Shown here piece by piece: positions 53,690 to 63,748 of a stretch of DNA of 64,000 bases (within the stretch, counting starts at the first letter, position 1; each line of letters starts with the position of its first letter). The position numbers were made by a program, and so were the translations under genes. Under the pieces are notes generated by a model, which searched no databases, was not told the DNA's origin, and was given only the letters and a program-made list of their open reading frames with translations. The stretch comes from Reichenbachiella faecimaris. Lineage in GTDB: Bacteria; Bacteroidota; Bacteroidia; Cytophagales; Cyclobacteriaceae. Where the stretch lies: NCBI RefSeq assembly GCF_900176375.1, contig NZ_FWYF01000001.1:124001-188000 (forward strand), given 5' to 3'.

Positions 53690-53920
53690 ATGGAGGACAA
53701 ACAGATCATAGCGGCGTATAGTAAGACTTTAAAAAAGCTGCGTATTGAGAAATCAATATCGCAAGAGAAGCTTGCATTTAAAGCTGGCCTACATCCTACT
53801 TATATCTCTCTTTTAGAAACAGGCAAAAGACAACCTTCCCTGTCTGTGATTTTTAGAATAGCCAAAGAATTAGGCTATCTACCAAATGAATTTGTAAAGA
53901 AAATTGAGGAAGCTGCTTGA
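53690..53920 (+). CDS. Small Xre-family HTH regulator, C-protein-like
   Basis: 76 residues, a single HTH_3 domain: 'AYSKTLKKLRIEKSISQEKLAFKAGLHPTYISLLETGKRQPSLSVIFRIAKELGY'. The recognition helix is near 'HPTYISLLETGKR'. Size and sequence type match controller proteins of restriction-modification systems and similar stand-alone Xre repressors that act as dimers. A 14-base inverted repeat (CTCCAT-AA-ATGGAG, 53682-53695) spans its start codon, and the 24 bp palindrome is just upstream, so autoregulation is likely. No methylase or endonuclease gene is in the window. Confidence 0.85.
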   Translation: MEDKQIIAAYSKTLKKLRIEKSISQEKLAFKAGLHPTYISLLETGKRQPSLSVIFRIAKELGYLPNEFVKKIEEAA

Positions 53921-53976
53921 CTAGATTTAACTAATTTTCAATTAGCTCCATTCAATCAAAAAACGTCTATTCCATT

Positions 53977-56472
53977 TCATCTAAGCCTAAGACTGTTTCC
54001 AATAACTGAAACCGAACTCAAACTCATTGCCAAAGCGGCAAGCATTGGACTAAGTAGAAGGCCAAAAAATGGAAATAAAATTCCTGCAGCTACCGGCACT
54101 CCCAGCGTATTGTAGACAAAAGCAAAAAACAGATTTTGCTTAATGTTACGCATGACATCTGTACTAAGCTTACGTGCCCGGACGATCCCATCAAGTTCCC
54201 CTTTTACTAGTGTAAGACTTGCGCTTTCAATGGCTACATCTGTACCTGTTCCCATGGCAATGCCAACATTGGCTTGGGCTAAGGCTGGAGCATCATTGAT
54301 ACCATCTCCTGCCATGGCTACTATTTTTCCCTCTCTCTGAAGTTCCTTTACCTTTTCATATTTATGTTCTGGTAGAAGATCAGCCTCGTAGCCATCTAGA
54401 CCCAATTTGTTAGCTACTGCTTGCGCAGTATTCTTGTTATCTCCGGTTAACATTATTACCTCTAAACCTTGGTCCTGAAGTGTTTTTATGGCTAAACCAG
54501 ATGCTTCTTTGATGGAATCGGCTACACTAATAAACCCAACGATAGATTTTGAAATAACAACAAACATTACGGTTTCACCTTCTAGCTGTCGTTTCTCTAC
54601 TTCTTCATTAAATTTGGTTTCTAACCGCAGGTTGAATTCTTCTAACAATTTACTGTTACCTATAGCCACATTCAATTCAGCAACCTTTCCCGTTACTCCT
54701 TTGCCGGTAATCGAGTTAAAATCATCAACACGCTGAATTTTAAATCCTTTTTTTTCTGCGCCCAAAACAATTGCATGAGCTAGCGGGTGTTCGCTGTTAT
54801 GTTCCAAAGAAGCAGCCAATGTAAGAATCTCTTGCGTGGTATACTTATCGTTTAAAGACTCAACATGCTGCAGTGTTGGTTTGCCTTGAGTAATAGTCCC
54901 AGTTTTATCAATGACCAACGTTGTTACTTTATGCATTTCCTCTATGGCGCTAGCATTCTTTACTAAGATTCCTTGTTTGGCACCTTTACCGGTTCCTACC
55001 ATAATGGACATTGGAGTTGCTAATCCTAATGCACATGGACATGCTATGATCAAAACAGTTACTGCACTGGTAAAAGCATAGACCAGTGCTGGGTCAGGAC
55101 CCCAAACAGCCCAAACAATAAATGAAAGAATGGCAATGCCAACTACAACTGGAACGAAGTAACCCGAGACTTTATCTGCCAAATTTTGGATTGGTGCTTT
55201 AGTTCGGCTGGCCTTGTTAACCATATCGATGATTTGCGCTAGCAATGTGTCACTTCCTACCTTAAGTGCCTTCATTTGAAATACACTGGTACCATTGATC
55301 GTGCCACCAATGACATTAGCTCCTTCAGACTTCTCAACCGGAATGGGCTCTCCTGTAATCATAGATTCATCAATACTGCTCTTTCCTTCAGTAATTTCTC
55401 CATCAACGGGTATCTTCTCTCCAGGCTTAATTTTAATAATGTCATGCAATTTAACATGCTCCATAGGAATGATCATTTCGACACCATCTCTGATTACAGT
55501 TGCTTCAGGCGGTACCAGGTTGAGTAATTCCTTGATAGCTGAGTTCGTTTGACTCCTTGCTTTCGCTTCTAGTAATTGTCCCAAGAGAATCAGCGTTAGA
55601 ATAACGACTGCTGCCTCAAAATATAAGTGCACAACTCCTCCTTCAGTTTTGAACTGATCAGGGAAAATTTCAGGGAATATCAAAGCAAAAATGCTAAAAA
55701 GGTACGCTGCTCCAGCTCCAAGGGTGATTAATGTCCACATATTTGGAGAACGATTGACAATAGACTTGTACCCTCTAATAAAGAAATTCCGACAAGAGTA
55801 AAAAATGACAGGAGTACTCAAGGCAAATTGTACCCAACCCCATGTTTCTTCGTTCCTGATTCCTGAAAGTGTTACACCAATCATATCACTCATGGCAATG
55901 AAAAATACCGGAAGCGTAAAAGCAACTGAAGTCCAGAATTTGGCAAGCATGTTCTTATATGCTTTCTGCTCCTCTGCACCGTCTTCACTTGACACCTCTT
56001 TGGGTTCTAAGTCCATTCCACATTTGGGACAAGAACCAGGATGGTCCTGTTCAATCTCGGGATGCATTGGACAAGTATAGATGGTCCCGGAACTTGACGA
56101 TGCTTCTTCTTTCACTAAATCCATACCGCACTTAGGGCAATCGCCAGGCTTATCGTACTTTTTATCCCCTTCACAAAGCATTGGACAATAGTATTTTCCA
56201 GTGCTATCCATATCCTTTTGTTTGATTTCAGGCATGGGGTGATGGGTCTGGGTATGTGTTCCTTGAGGATGAATATCGTATCGGCCACCGTCATCTTTAA
56301 GTGCTTGTTTCAAAAGCTCAATTGGTATATGTTTATCCATTTTGACCATCGCCTCTCCCTTGCCTAAATCAATCGAGACTTCTGTGATTCCTGGAACTTG
56401 GCCCAAAATTTTTTCAACATGGCCTCTGCATCCTTCACAGGTCATTCCAGTAATTTGATAGGTATGTTTCAT
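53977..56472 (-). CDS. copA: Copper-exporting P1B-type ATPase
   Basis: 831 residues. An N-terminal HMA domain binds Cu(I) through C12/C15 ('MTCEGCRGH'), followed by two heavy-metal-binding modules (about 95-120, 'YYCPMLCEG...[10 protein letters not shown]', and 132-156, 'YTCPMHPEI...[10 protein letters not shown]'). The ATPase core has TGEP (373-376), the transmembrane CPC motif (C478, C480; '[12 protein letters not shown]'), the phosphorylated D522 in 'DKTGT', His-Pro at 562-563 ('SEHPLAHA') and '[11 protein letters not shown]' near the end. It moves Cu(I) or Ag(I) from cytoplasm to periplasm using ATP. Last gene of the copper operon, so its product feeds the CusABC pump. Two extra HMBD modules make it longer than typical CopA. 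Confidence 0.95.
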   Translation of the reverse strand: MKHTYQITGMTCEGCRGHVEKILGQVPGITEVSIDLGKGEAMVKMDKHIPIELLKQALKDDGGRYDIHPQGTHTQTHHPMPEIKQKDMDSTGKYYCPMLCEGDKKYDKPGDCPKCGMDLVKEEASSSSGTIYTCPMHPEIEQDHPGSCPKCGMDLEPKEVSSEDGAEEQKAYKNMLAKFWTSVAFTLPVFFIAMSDMIGVTLSGIRNEETWGWVQFALSTPVIFYSCRNFFIRGYKSIVNRSPNMWTLITLGAGAAYLFSIFALIFPEIFPDQFKTEGGVVHLYFEAAVVILTLILLGQLLEAKARSQTNSAIKELLNLVPPEATVIRDGVEMIIPMEHVKLHDIIKIKPGEKIPVDGEITEGKSSIDESMITGEPIPVEKSEGANVIGGTINGTSVFQMKALKVGSDTLLAQIIDMVNKASRTKAPIQNLADKVSGYFVPVVVGIAILSFIVWAVWGPDPALVYAFTSAVTVLIIACPCALGLATPMSIMVGTGKGAKQGILVKNASAIEEMHKVTTLVIDKTGTITQGKPTLQHVESLNDKYTTQEILTLAASLEHNSEHPLAHAIVLGAEKKGFKIQRVDDFNSITGKGVTGKVAELNVAIGNSKLLEEFNLRLETKFNEEVEKRQLEGETVMFVVISKSIVGFISVADSIKEASGLAIKTLQDQGLEVIMLTGDNKNTAQAVANKLGLDGYEADLLPEHKYEKVKELQREGKIVAMAGDGINDAPALAQANVGIAMGTGTDVAIESASLTLVKGELDGIVRARKLSTDVMRNIKQNLFFAFVYNTLGVPVAAGILFPFFGLLLSPMLAALAMSLSSVSVIGNSLRLR

Positions 56473-56530
56473 ATTTGTACTTTGAATATTTGAATTTATA
56501 TTTTCCTACTTCATAGCCTAAAAATTAATT

Positions 56531-56791
56531 CTAGTGTTTATGGTTTTCATGATCTGAATTACTAGTTCTATCAGATTCTTTTAGTGCCATCCCACATTTC
56601 GAGCATTTGTCTCCCTGTTTACCTACTATTTCCGGATGCATTGGACAGGCATAGACCTTGCTCTCTGATGATTCTTCCATCATGTTTTCATGATTAGCTT
56701 CATTCCTTTTTTGGCTACATCCTGTCAGATATAAGCTACTAGCCCATAGAATAAGTATCGAAGCTGTTAATGTTAAAATTGACTTTTTCAT
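56531..56791 (-). CDS. Metal-binding lipoprotein with HMBD module
   Basis: 86 residues: a lipoprotein signal ('LTASILILWASSLYLTGC', Cys about 25), a short polar linker, one heavy-metal-binding module ('VYACPMHPEIVGKQGDKCSKCGMAL', four Cys plus Met/His) and a His/Asn-rich tail ending 'HENHKH'. It probably binds periplasmic copper or silver and hands it to the efflux pump. It lies 10 bases after the 43-residue peptide gene and 58 bases before copA, on the same strand. Confidence 0.82.
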   Translation of the reverse strand: MKKSILTLTASILILWASSLYLTGCSQKRNEANHENMMEESSESKVYACPMHPEIVGKQGDKCSKCGMALKESDRTSNSDHENHKH

Positions 56792-56801
56792 TTTATGAAT
56801 T

Positions 56802-56933
56802 TTAATAGTTAAACATTTGAATTGTGGCTATAGTAATCACCAGGAGGATCACAATCCCCCAGATGATTCGAGTAGCCCATATTTTTAGTTTGGATTGAGG
56901 TTTTACATCCCCTTTCTTACAACACTCTTTCAT
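56802..56933 (-). CDS. 43-residue Cys-Cys membrane peptide of the copper operon
   Basis: The ATG at 56933 overlaps the stop of the CusB-like gene (ATGA). The product is 'MKECCKKGDVKPQSK', a single transmembrane helix ('IWGIVILLVITIATIQMF') and two residues. The open frame reaches further upstream, but that part lies inside the CusB-like gene in another frame. The adjacent cysteines at positions 4 and 5 before the helix would suit metal binding or sensing on the cytoplasmic side. No name known to me; coupling and position indicate a real gene. Confidence 0.7.
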   Translation of the reverse strand: MKECCKKGDVKPQSKLKIWATRIIWGIVILLVITIATIQMFNY

Positions 56934-58714
56934 TTTATAGTTTCTGTTATTTCTCCACAAGTGGGCATGTCCGCTCCGAAATAGGGGTTTTGGATTTCGT
57001 CTGAAAGACTGAGCCAATCTGCTCCTTTATTATTATCTACCATTGGACAGTGCTGGACATAAATATCCTTCTCTAATGGAACAAAGGATTTTGCTAGGCC
57101 GATCATGGAGTTGGACAATAGCTGAAAAGCTTTTCTCATTTCCCCTAAGTTCTGAAAATGCGCTGCATGTTGCATTGCCTCTTTTGCCTCACTACTGTAG
57201 TCCATCCATATCTGATGCGACTGGCCAGTAAAAACTGACATATTTATCTTGCCTAAGCCGTCCTGAAACAAGGTTGTTGCCTTTTTCGCACCTTCCAAAT
57301 CGTCATTGACCAATGCGTCTTTGATTTTTAAATAATCCATCAACAAGGGCTTCAAAGCTTCCTTGGCTTTGGTGTTAACATTTACCTTTTTATTTTGTTC
57401 TTGAATCGAAGGCTTTGAAGCTATCGTTGTTGATCCTCCATGATTGTGGCCTGTCATCACAGGCCCTCCTTCAGGACTCATCATACTCGGTTTTCCTGCT
57501 AATTGTGCTGCAGCATCGATGCTGAAGGTGCCATTGACAGCAATTTCTTCTCCCTGCTCTAAGCCTTCTTCAATGATGTAGCTGGTTCCTAAAGTCGACC
57601 CTAATTTCACCTCTCTCATCAAAAAGCTTATGCCGTTGCCCGTTGTTTCCTTGACATAGACCACTGATCTTTTGCCCGTCCACATTACTGCCGTTTTAGG
57701 AATGATCACAGCATCAGAGCTACCAGAAGATAGTTGCGCTTCCAAAGTACCGGAGACAAACATCTCAGGTTTTAGTCTTAAGCCTTTATTGTTAACCTCC
57801 AGCCTTGCTTTGGCTACCCTTGTTCTAGGATTAATTACAGGATCTATGTAGGTTATTTGACCTTCAAATTCCTCTCCTGGTAATGAGGCGATTGTAAAGG
57901 TCACCAGATCCCCTTTTTTTGCCCAAGCCATATCGCTTTCGTAGATATCAAATAGCACCCAAACCTTGGAAAGGTTGGCTATTTCATAAATGGACTGTCC
58001 CTTGTTGATGTAATCCCCAAGGTTCACTTTCTTTTGTGTTACATATCCAGAAATGTCCGCATTGATGGGAAACTCATCTATCGGTTTTCCACTGCTAATG
58101 ATGTCGTCAATCTGTCTATCGGTCAGCTTCCAATTTTTAAGTTTTCCTCTGGCGGCCTGATACAACGCTGGTTGACTATCCTTGATCTTTACTGCTTCAA
58201 AGAGTTCTTCCTGAGCTGTGACCAAATCGGGGGAATAGATATAGGCAATGGGTCGGCCTTTGCGCACATATTCACCAGTGAAATTAACATTAAGTTTTTC
58301 AATTCTTCCCTGAATATGAGAAGACTGAGAGTAGACTAGCCTTTCATCTTCCTGTACCTTACCATTTAACCTAAGGGATTTGATGGGTCTCATTTTCCCT
58401 ACTACTTCAGTAGATATATTGGCCAATTGCATGGCCGTTGGAGACATGCTTACGGCCATAGCATTTACTTCCCCCTGATCTTGATCGACAGGAACTAAAT
58501 CCATTCCACAAATCGGGCAAGAACCTGGTTCATCGCTCCTTATTTGTGGGTGCATTGAACATGTCCAGGTAGTTTCACTAGCTATCCCTGTAGCATGATT
58601 GTGTTCTTCCTTTGTGCCATTCTCTGAACCTCCAAAGAATAGCCAACCTAGCAATAAACCTCCTACTAAAGTGGCGAGTGCTACGGTAATTAGTGTTTTT
58701 ATTGAGATGTTCAT
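56930..58714 (-). CDS. cusB: CusB-type periplasmic adaptor with HMBD and DUF3347 domains
   Basis: 594 residues. An N-terminal membrane anchor (8-28) precedes a heavy-metal-binding module (C52, C66, C69; 'WTCSMHPQI...SCPICGMDLVP'). The adaptor core follows with lipoyl/barrel-sandwich, hairpin and beta-barrel domains ('RIEKLNVNFTGEYVRKGRPIAYIYSPDL', 'ADISGYVTQKKVNLGDYINKGQSIYEIANLSKVWVLFDIYESDMAWAKKGD'). The C-terminal 150 residues are a DUF3347 domain ('LLMDYLKIKDALVNDDLEGAKKA...FVPLEKDIYVQHCPMVDNNKGADWLS'), often linked to copper. It joins CusA and CusC across the periplasm and delivers Cu(I)/Ag(I). One base after cusC. Confidence 0.92.
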   Translation of the reverse strand: MNISIKTLITVALATLVGGLLLGWLFFGGSENGTKEEHNHATGIASETTWTCSMHPQIRSDEPGSCPICGMDLVPVDQDQGEVNAMAVSMSPTAMQLANISTEVVGKMRPIKSLRLNGKVQEDERLVYSQSSHIQGRIEKLNVNFTGEYVRKGRPIAYIYSPDLVTAQEELFEAVKIKDSQPALYQAARGKLKNWKLTDRQIDDIISSGKPIDEFPINADISGYVTQKKVNLGDYINKGQSIYEIANLSKVWVLFDIYESDMAWAKKGDLVTFTIASLPGEEFEGQITYIDPVINPRTRVAKARLEVNNKGLRLKPEMFVSGTLEAQLSSGSSDAVIIPKTAVMWTGKRSVVYVKETTGNGISFLMREVKLGSTLGTSYIIEEGLEQGEEIAVNGTFSIDAAAQLAGKPSMMSPEGGPVMTGHNHGGSTTIASKPSIQEQNKKVNVNTKAKEALKPLLMDYLKIKDALVNDDLEGAKKATTLFQDGLGKINMSVFTGQSHQIWMDYSSEAKEAMQHAAHFQNLGEMRKAFQLLSNSMIGLAKSFVPLEKDIYVQHCPMVDNNKGADWLSLSDEIQNPYFGADMPTCGEITETIK

Positions 58715-58715
58715 C

Positions 58716-59951
58716 TTAGTAATCTTTAGCTGTGATGTAATCGATTTTTGCCAATACTGTATGGTATTTTGTAAGTGCAGTGGCTTTCATTTTTTGATAT
58801 TTCAATAGTTGCTGCTGCATTCTGAGTACTTCTTCAAACGCTATACCTGAATTGCCATAGGCCGTATATAGTAGATTTAGTGCCTGTTGAGTTTCAGCTA
58901 TTTGTTGATCGTACAATCCAATCATTTGTCGTTGTTTGCTAAGTTCAAATGCCATTGTTTCATAGTTGGAGATTAACTTATTGGTGTATTCTCCTTTCTG
59001 GAACTGATAGCTTTCCTGCATTAACTGAGCTTCCTTTACTGAAGCTTTGTACTTACTTCTGAAAATGGGAATACTCATTGAAACCATAGGCATTAAAATG
59101 TCCTTGCCATTATCTGGTAGTTCTACATCCGATCTATTTCCTACTATGGCATAATCTAGTCCCACACCGAACTTTGGCAGTCCTTGCTTAATGGCAACTT
59201 GCTCCATTTCCCTACTTGCTTTCAATTTCAAGTCTATTTCCTTTAGTATTGGATTGTCAGCAAGCAGGCTGTCCCTTCGGTAATCGTTGCGCTGAGTTTC
59301 GATCACAAGTGAGTCCTGAACAATCACGTTTTCCGTTTCATTTCTGTTGAGTAATACATTGAATGCAGCCACTAACGGCTTCTTCTTCTCTTTCAGAATT
59401 TGAAGATTAGTAGTTGCATTTTTCAACATGATGTCTACTCGCAGTACGTCAACCATTGCACCGTTGCCATTCTCAAACTGCTTTGTTGAAATAGTTTTAT
59501 AGGACTCCAGTATCTCTATGTTTTCCTGTTCGAGTGCAGTCCATTGCTCCAACTCATACAATGGATAATAGGAAGCCGCCACCTGATAGTAGAGTTGGTT
59601 ACGCGCATCTAAAAATGCCTGATACTTTGCCTCTGCCAATAGTGCTGTTGCATCTCCTTTGGCCTTGAGCGTACCAAACCAGGGAAACATCTGAGTCAAT
59701 GAAAACTTTGCTCTTTGCGGACCAACTCTTGTTTCAACAGCAGATAGAAAATATCCAATTGAAAATGTCGGGTCTGGCAGTGCCTTGGCCTGCGGGATCT
59801 TCTGCAAGGCCGCTTCGAACGTTTTGTATTCGGCTTGAAGTCCAGGATTATGCTCTGCAGCTTGATGGAAATAATCCACTAACGATTGAGCCTGAAGGTC
59901 ATAAAAGCTACAAGCAGATAGTATTAATGATATAATAATGTTCTTTCTCAT
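58716..59951 (-). CDS. cusC: TolC-family outer-membrane channel of the Cus efflux pump
   Basis: 411 residues with a signal peptide ('NIIISLILSACSFYDLQAQS'). Two long helix-hairpin repeats with strand segments fit the outer-membrane efflux protein fold ('YFHQAAEHNPGLQAEYKTFEAALQKIPQAKALPDPTFSIGYF', 'KFGVGLDYAIVGNRSDVELPDNGKDILMPMVSMSIPIFRSKYKASVKEAQLM'). It forms the outer-membrane exit duct. Its ATG overlaps the cusA stop by four bases, and cusB follows after one base, so the three pump parts are coupled. It is somewhat shorter than E. coli CusC, as is usual in Bacteroidetes. Confidence 0.9.
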   Translation of the reverse strand: MRKNIIISLILSACSFYDLQAQSLVDYFHQAAEHNPGLQAEYKTFEAALQKIPQAKALPDPTFSIGYFLSAVETRVGPQRAKFSLTQMFPWFGTLKAKGDATALLAEAKYQAFLDARNQLYYQVAASYYPLYELEQWTALEQENIEILESYKTISTKQFENGNGAMVDVLRVDIMLKNATTNLQILKEKKKPLVAAFNVLLNRNETENVIVQDSLVIETQRNDYRRDSLLADNPILKEIDLKLKASREMEQVAIKQGLPKFGVGLDYAIVGNRSDVELPDNGKDILMPMVSMSIPIFRSKYKASVKEAQLMQESYQFQKGEYTNKLISNYETMAFELSKQRQMIGLYDQQIAETQQALNLLYTAYGNSGIAFEEVLRMQQQLLKYQKMKATALTKYHTVLAKIDYITAKDY

Positions 59952-62900
59952 GATTGTAGTTTTTTAAGTTTTCGTTCTTCTCTGAGGCTGTATAGTACAG
60001 GCACGATGAAAATGCTGACCAACGAAACAGCCATGCCACCAAAAGACGGTATGGCCATTGGTATCATGATGTCTGATCCTCGACCTGTTGACGTCAGGAT
60101 AGGAAGTAAGGCAATCATAGTGGTCGCAGCTGTCATCAATGCCGGTCTGATTCTTCTTACTCCGGCTTCAACTACTGATGTTCTGATACCATCTTCTGTA
60201 TCAGGCTTATTGCGTGTGAAGCTCTGATCGAGATAGGTCGATATCAAAACTCCATTATCGGTGGCTATACCGAAAAGAGCTATGAAACCTACCCAAACAG
60301 CTACACTCAAGTTGATGGTATGCATCTGAAATAAGTCTCTGAGATTAGTTCCGAACACGGCGAAATCGGCAAACCATCCCTGACCGTACAACCAAATCAT
60401 GATAAACCCGCCACAAAAAGCTAGGGCTATTCCGGAAAAGACCATGAGTGAGGTGGAAACCGAACCAAACTGGAAGTAGAGGATCAGAAAGACAATTCCC
60501 AGAACCAGAGGTACAATGATGGATAGTCTTTTCTCTGCTCTTACTTGATTCTCATAGCTGCCGGAAAACTTGTAGCTAATACCGGCTGGTACCTTCAGAT
60601 CCCCTGAATCAATCCTTTCCTGGATTGCTCTTTGTGCATCAGTTACCACACTTACTTCTGAATAACCGTCATTTCGATCAAACAGAACATAGCCCACTAA
60701 AAAGGTCTCTTCACTTTTGATGGCCTGTGGTCCCCTGACATATTCAAAATCTACTAGCTGACCCATCGGAATTTGCGCTCCAGTAGGAGTTGCAATAAGA
60801 ATTTTACTCAATGAGGCTGGATCATCTCTTAACTCTCTTGGATAGCGCACCCGTACTGGGAAGCGTTCTCTACCTTCCACGGTAGACGTTACCTTCATTC
60901 CACCGATGGCCGTTTCAATGGTCTGTTGCACATCTTCTACATTCAGACCATATCTTGAAATTTCCTCTCGATCAATATTCAGATGCAAGTACGGCTTACC
61001 TACTATTCTGTCAGCAAATGCTGCTTCTGCTTTTACCGAAGAGACTTCCTTCAATATTCCTTCTAACTGCATTCCAAAAGCTTCGATGGTAAGCAGGTCG
61101 GGCCCATATACTTTGATTCCCATGGGTGCACGCATCCCGGTTTGAAGCATGACCAATCGGGTTTCGATGGGCTGCAGTTTAGGAGCAGATGTTACTCCTG
61201 GGATTTTCGTCACCTTGATAATTTCTTCCCAGATATCATCAGGTGATTTGATATGTGGGCGCCAATTTCGGAAGTACGTCCCATTGCTATCTTCGGTCAA
61301 ATCATCAAAGACGATTCCTTGAGTTAGTGCTTCTTTATGGGCGACAGCTTCACCAGACTTTAAAATAAACTTACCTTCCTTGTCTACTTCAAATCGAACT
61401 CTGTGTCCTTTCCTATTAAGTAGGTACTCAGGTTTATAGTTGATAGTATTTTCATACATACTAATAGGTGCTGGATCTAGTGCAGATTCTACTCGACCCA
61501 ATTTGCCCACAGCCAACTCAACCTCGGGGATATTGGAAAGTAACATGTCCAATTGCCCCAAAACTTTGCGGTTGTATTCAATGCCGGAATGAGGCATTGA
61601 AGTAGGCATCAAAAGAAAACTTCCTTCGTCCAAAGAAGGCATGAATTCCTTACCAACACCAGGAAAAGTACTCGTCAAACCTGACCAACCCTTTGAACTT
61701 CTCAGATCCCAATTAACAGCATCAGCTGCTTTTGCAACCAGACCGAAAACTTTGTCAAAACCTAACCAAGCCGTAGCTCCAAACAGTACAATGAATGAAG
61801 GGATTAATAGGAATTTGAGTTTGTTGTCCAGACACCATCCAAGCAGAGGTTTGTAATACCTTTCAAGTAGGGTAAAGCTGCCCAAGATCAAACCGACGAG
61901 TAGCGTCACAAAGATGAAGTTGATCATCAAGGATTGCTGCGCACCCAATGGAAGCCAGTACTTGGCCAGCAACCAAGTGACGGTAAATACCGAGATGATC
62001 AATGTGAGATTACGGGTAAACCAGTTTTGTTTTGGGCTGTATTCCTGAATGAAATAAGATGCTCCAAATCCTATGAGCACCATGCCCATCCACATGCTTT
62101 GAAAGATCGATACGATTAGGCCGATTAGAATCAGTCCAATATTGAGCCACATGGCTGTACTTTTTCTTTTGATCTTTAGTCCAAAAAACCAGTGAGCCAG
62201 TGTTGGCAAAATGAAGAGTGCTACAATAAGTGCAGCCAACAAGGCAAAAGTCTTGGTGAAAGCCAAAGGCTGAAACAGTTTACCTTCGGCAGCTTGCATC
62301 GTAAAGACTGGAACAAAACTGACAATGGTAGTAGAAACAGCGGTGAGTATTGCAGATGATACCTCGGACGCTCCATTGTAAATTGTATCAATAAGTTTTT
62401 GGCCCGGTGGTGATTCATCAATGTGCTTGATGATGTTTTCAGAGAGAATAATCCCTAAATCGACCATGGTACCAATCGCAATGGCAATGCCTGACAATGC
62501 GACTATATTCGCATCAACACCAAAGTACCGCATGGAGATGAATACCATAAGGACGGCAATGGGAAGGATACTGGAAATAAGTAAAGAGGCTCTCAAATTG
62601 AAAACCATCACAATGACTACCAAAATGGAAATCAAGATTTCCAGAGATAAGGCTTCTTCCAGTGTGCCCAATGTTTCGTAAATGAGCTGCGAGCGATCGT
62701 AGAAAGGCACAATGGTCAATTGACTTTCTATTCCGTTACTCAATATTTTCTTGGGCAGCCCCGGTGCTATTTCTTTTATCTTGTCTTTTACATTGTTGAT
62801 CACCTGCAAAGGGTTGGAGCCATACCTAGCTACAACTACTCCACCTACGACTTCAGCTCCATCTTTGTCCAAAAGACCTCTTCGGGTAGCTGGGCCGAGA

Positions 62901-63748
62901 CTGACTACTCCAATATCTTGAATACGGATTGGAACATTATCCTGAACAGTGACCACAGCCTTTTCAATGTCTTCTACCTTTTTCACATACCCCAAACCTC
63001 TCACTAGATATTCAGCCTGATTGATCTCTATGGTTTTGGCTCCTACATCTCTATTAGATTTTTTAACCGCCATCATTACTTTATGCAATGGGATGTTGTA
63101 TGCTTTCAGTGCATGAGGGTTAACATCTATCTGATATTCTTTTACAAAACCTCCAATTGAAGCCACTTCGGAAACCCCTTCCGTAGCGTTAAGCCCATAC
63201 TTCACATAGAAATCTTGAACGGTACGAATCTCATGCAGATCCCAACCTCCGGTAGGATTTCCATTTTTATCCCGCCCCTCTATGGTATACCAATAGACTT
63301 GACCCAGAGCAGTAGCATCAGGACCAAGTGCCGGCTGTACAGCATCCGGCAATAACCCGGAAGGCAAGGAGTTTAGTTTTTCCAGAATACGTGAACGTGA
63401 CCAATAGAATTCTATCTCTTCACTGAAGATGATATAGATACTAGAGAACCCGAAAATGGAAGAACTCCGAATAGACTTTACTCCCGGTATTCCTAAAAGA
63501 TATGTAGTTAAAGGATATGAAATCTGATCTTCTATGTCCTGAGGAGAACGCCCTGGCCATGGAGTGAAAACAATTTGTTGGTTTTCACCTATATCAGGTA
63601 TGGCATCAACTGGGACAGGATCAGAAGGCAAAGCTCCAACCTGCCAGCCAAATGGAGCGGTTACTATGCCCCAGGCAATAAAGCCAATGAGAATAAGTAA
63701 AGTGACGAGCTTGTTCTCTAAAAAGTATTTTATTATTCGATTCAGCAT
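59948..63748 (-). CDS. cusA: CusA/CzcA-type heavy-metal RND efflux pump
   Basis: 1266 residues, about 200 longer than E. coli CusA. The N-terminus 'LNRIIKYFLENKLVTLLILIGFIAWG' is TM1. HME-RND features include 'PVDAIPDIGENQQIVFTPWPGRSPQDIEDQISYPLT', the TM4 proton-relay Asp D430 in 'GIAIAIGTMVDLGIILSENI', and the late 'RIRPALMTAATTMIALLPIL...GSDIMIPMAIPSFGGM'. Residues about 525-630 form an inserted hydrophobic block of three to four helices after TM6 ('MWLNIGLILIGLIVSIF', 'LTLIISVFTVTWLLAKYWL', 'MINFIFVTLLVGLILGSF'). It exports Cu(I)/Ag(I) or another divalent metal using the proton gradient. Copper is favoured by the copA and HMBD neighbours. Confidence 0.93.
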   Translation of the reverse strand: MLNRIIKYFLENKLVTLLILIGFIAWGIVTAPFGWQVGALPSDPVPVDAIPDIGENQQIVFTPWPGRSPQDIEDQISYPLTTYLLGIPGVKSIRSSSIFGFSSIYIIFSEEIEFYWSRSRILEKLNSLPSGLLPDAVQPALGPDATALGQVYWYTIEGRDKNGNPTGGWDLHEIRTVQDFYVKYGLNATEGVSEVASIGGFVKEYQIDVNPHALKAYNIPLHKVMMAVKKSNRDVGAKTIEINQAEYLVRGLGYVKKVEDIEKAVVTVQDNVPIRIQDIGVVSLGPATRRGLLDKDGAEVVGGVVVARYGSNPLQVINNVKDKIKEIAPGLPKKILSNGIESQLTIVPFYDRSQLIYETLGTLEEALSLEILISILVVIVMVFNLRASLLISSILPIAVLMVFISMRYFGVDANIVALSGIAIAIGTMVDLGIILSENIIKHIDESPPGQKLIDTIYNGASEVSSAILTAVSTTIVSFVPVFTMQAAEGKLFQPLAFTKTFALLAALIVALFILPTLAHWFFGLKIKRKSTAMWLNIGLILIGLIVSIFQSMWMGMVLIGFGASYFIQEYSPKQNWFTRNLTLIISVFTVTWLLAKYWLPLGAQQSLMINFIFVTLLVGLILGSFTLLERYYKPLLGWCLDNKLKFLLIPSFIVLFGATAWLGFDKVFGLVAKAADAVNWDLRSSKGWSGLTSTFPGVGKEFMPSLDEGSFLLMPTSMPHSGIEYNRKVLGQLDMLLSNIPEVELAVGKLGRVESALDPAPISMYENTINYKPEYLLNRKGHRVRFEVDKEGKFILKSGEAVAHKEALTQGIVFDDLTEDSNGTYFRNWRPHIKSPDDIWEEIIKVTKIPGVTSAPKLQPIETRLVMLQTGMRAPMGIKVYGPDLLTIEAFGMQLEGILKEVSSVKAEAAFADRIVGKPYLHLNIDREEISRYGLNVEDVQQTIETAIGGMKVTSTVEGRERFPVRVRYPRELRDDPASLSKILIATPTGAQIPMGQLVDFEYVRGPQAIKSEETFLVGYVLFDRNDGYSEVSVVTDAQRAIQERIDSGDLKVPAGISYKFSGSYENQVRAEKRLSIIVPLVLGIVFLILYFQFGSVSTSLMVFSGIALAFCGGFIMIWLYGQGWFADFAVFGTNLRDLFQMHTINLSVAVWVGFIALFGIATDNGVLISTYLDQSFTRNKPDTEDGIRTSVVEAGVRRIRPALMTAATTMIALLPILTSTGRGSDIMIPMAIPSFGGMAVSLVSIFIVPVLYSLREERKLKKLQS

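Noticed and set aside
53690-53920. Restriction-modification system
   Set aside because: The regulator and operator look C-protein-like, but no methyltransferase or endonuclease gene is seen on either side.
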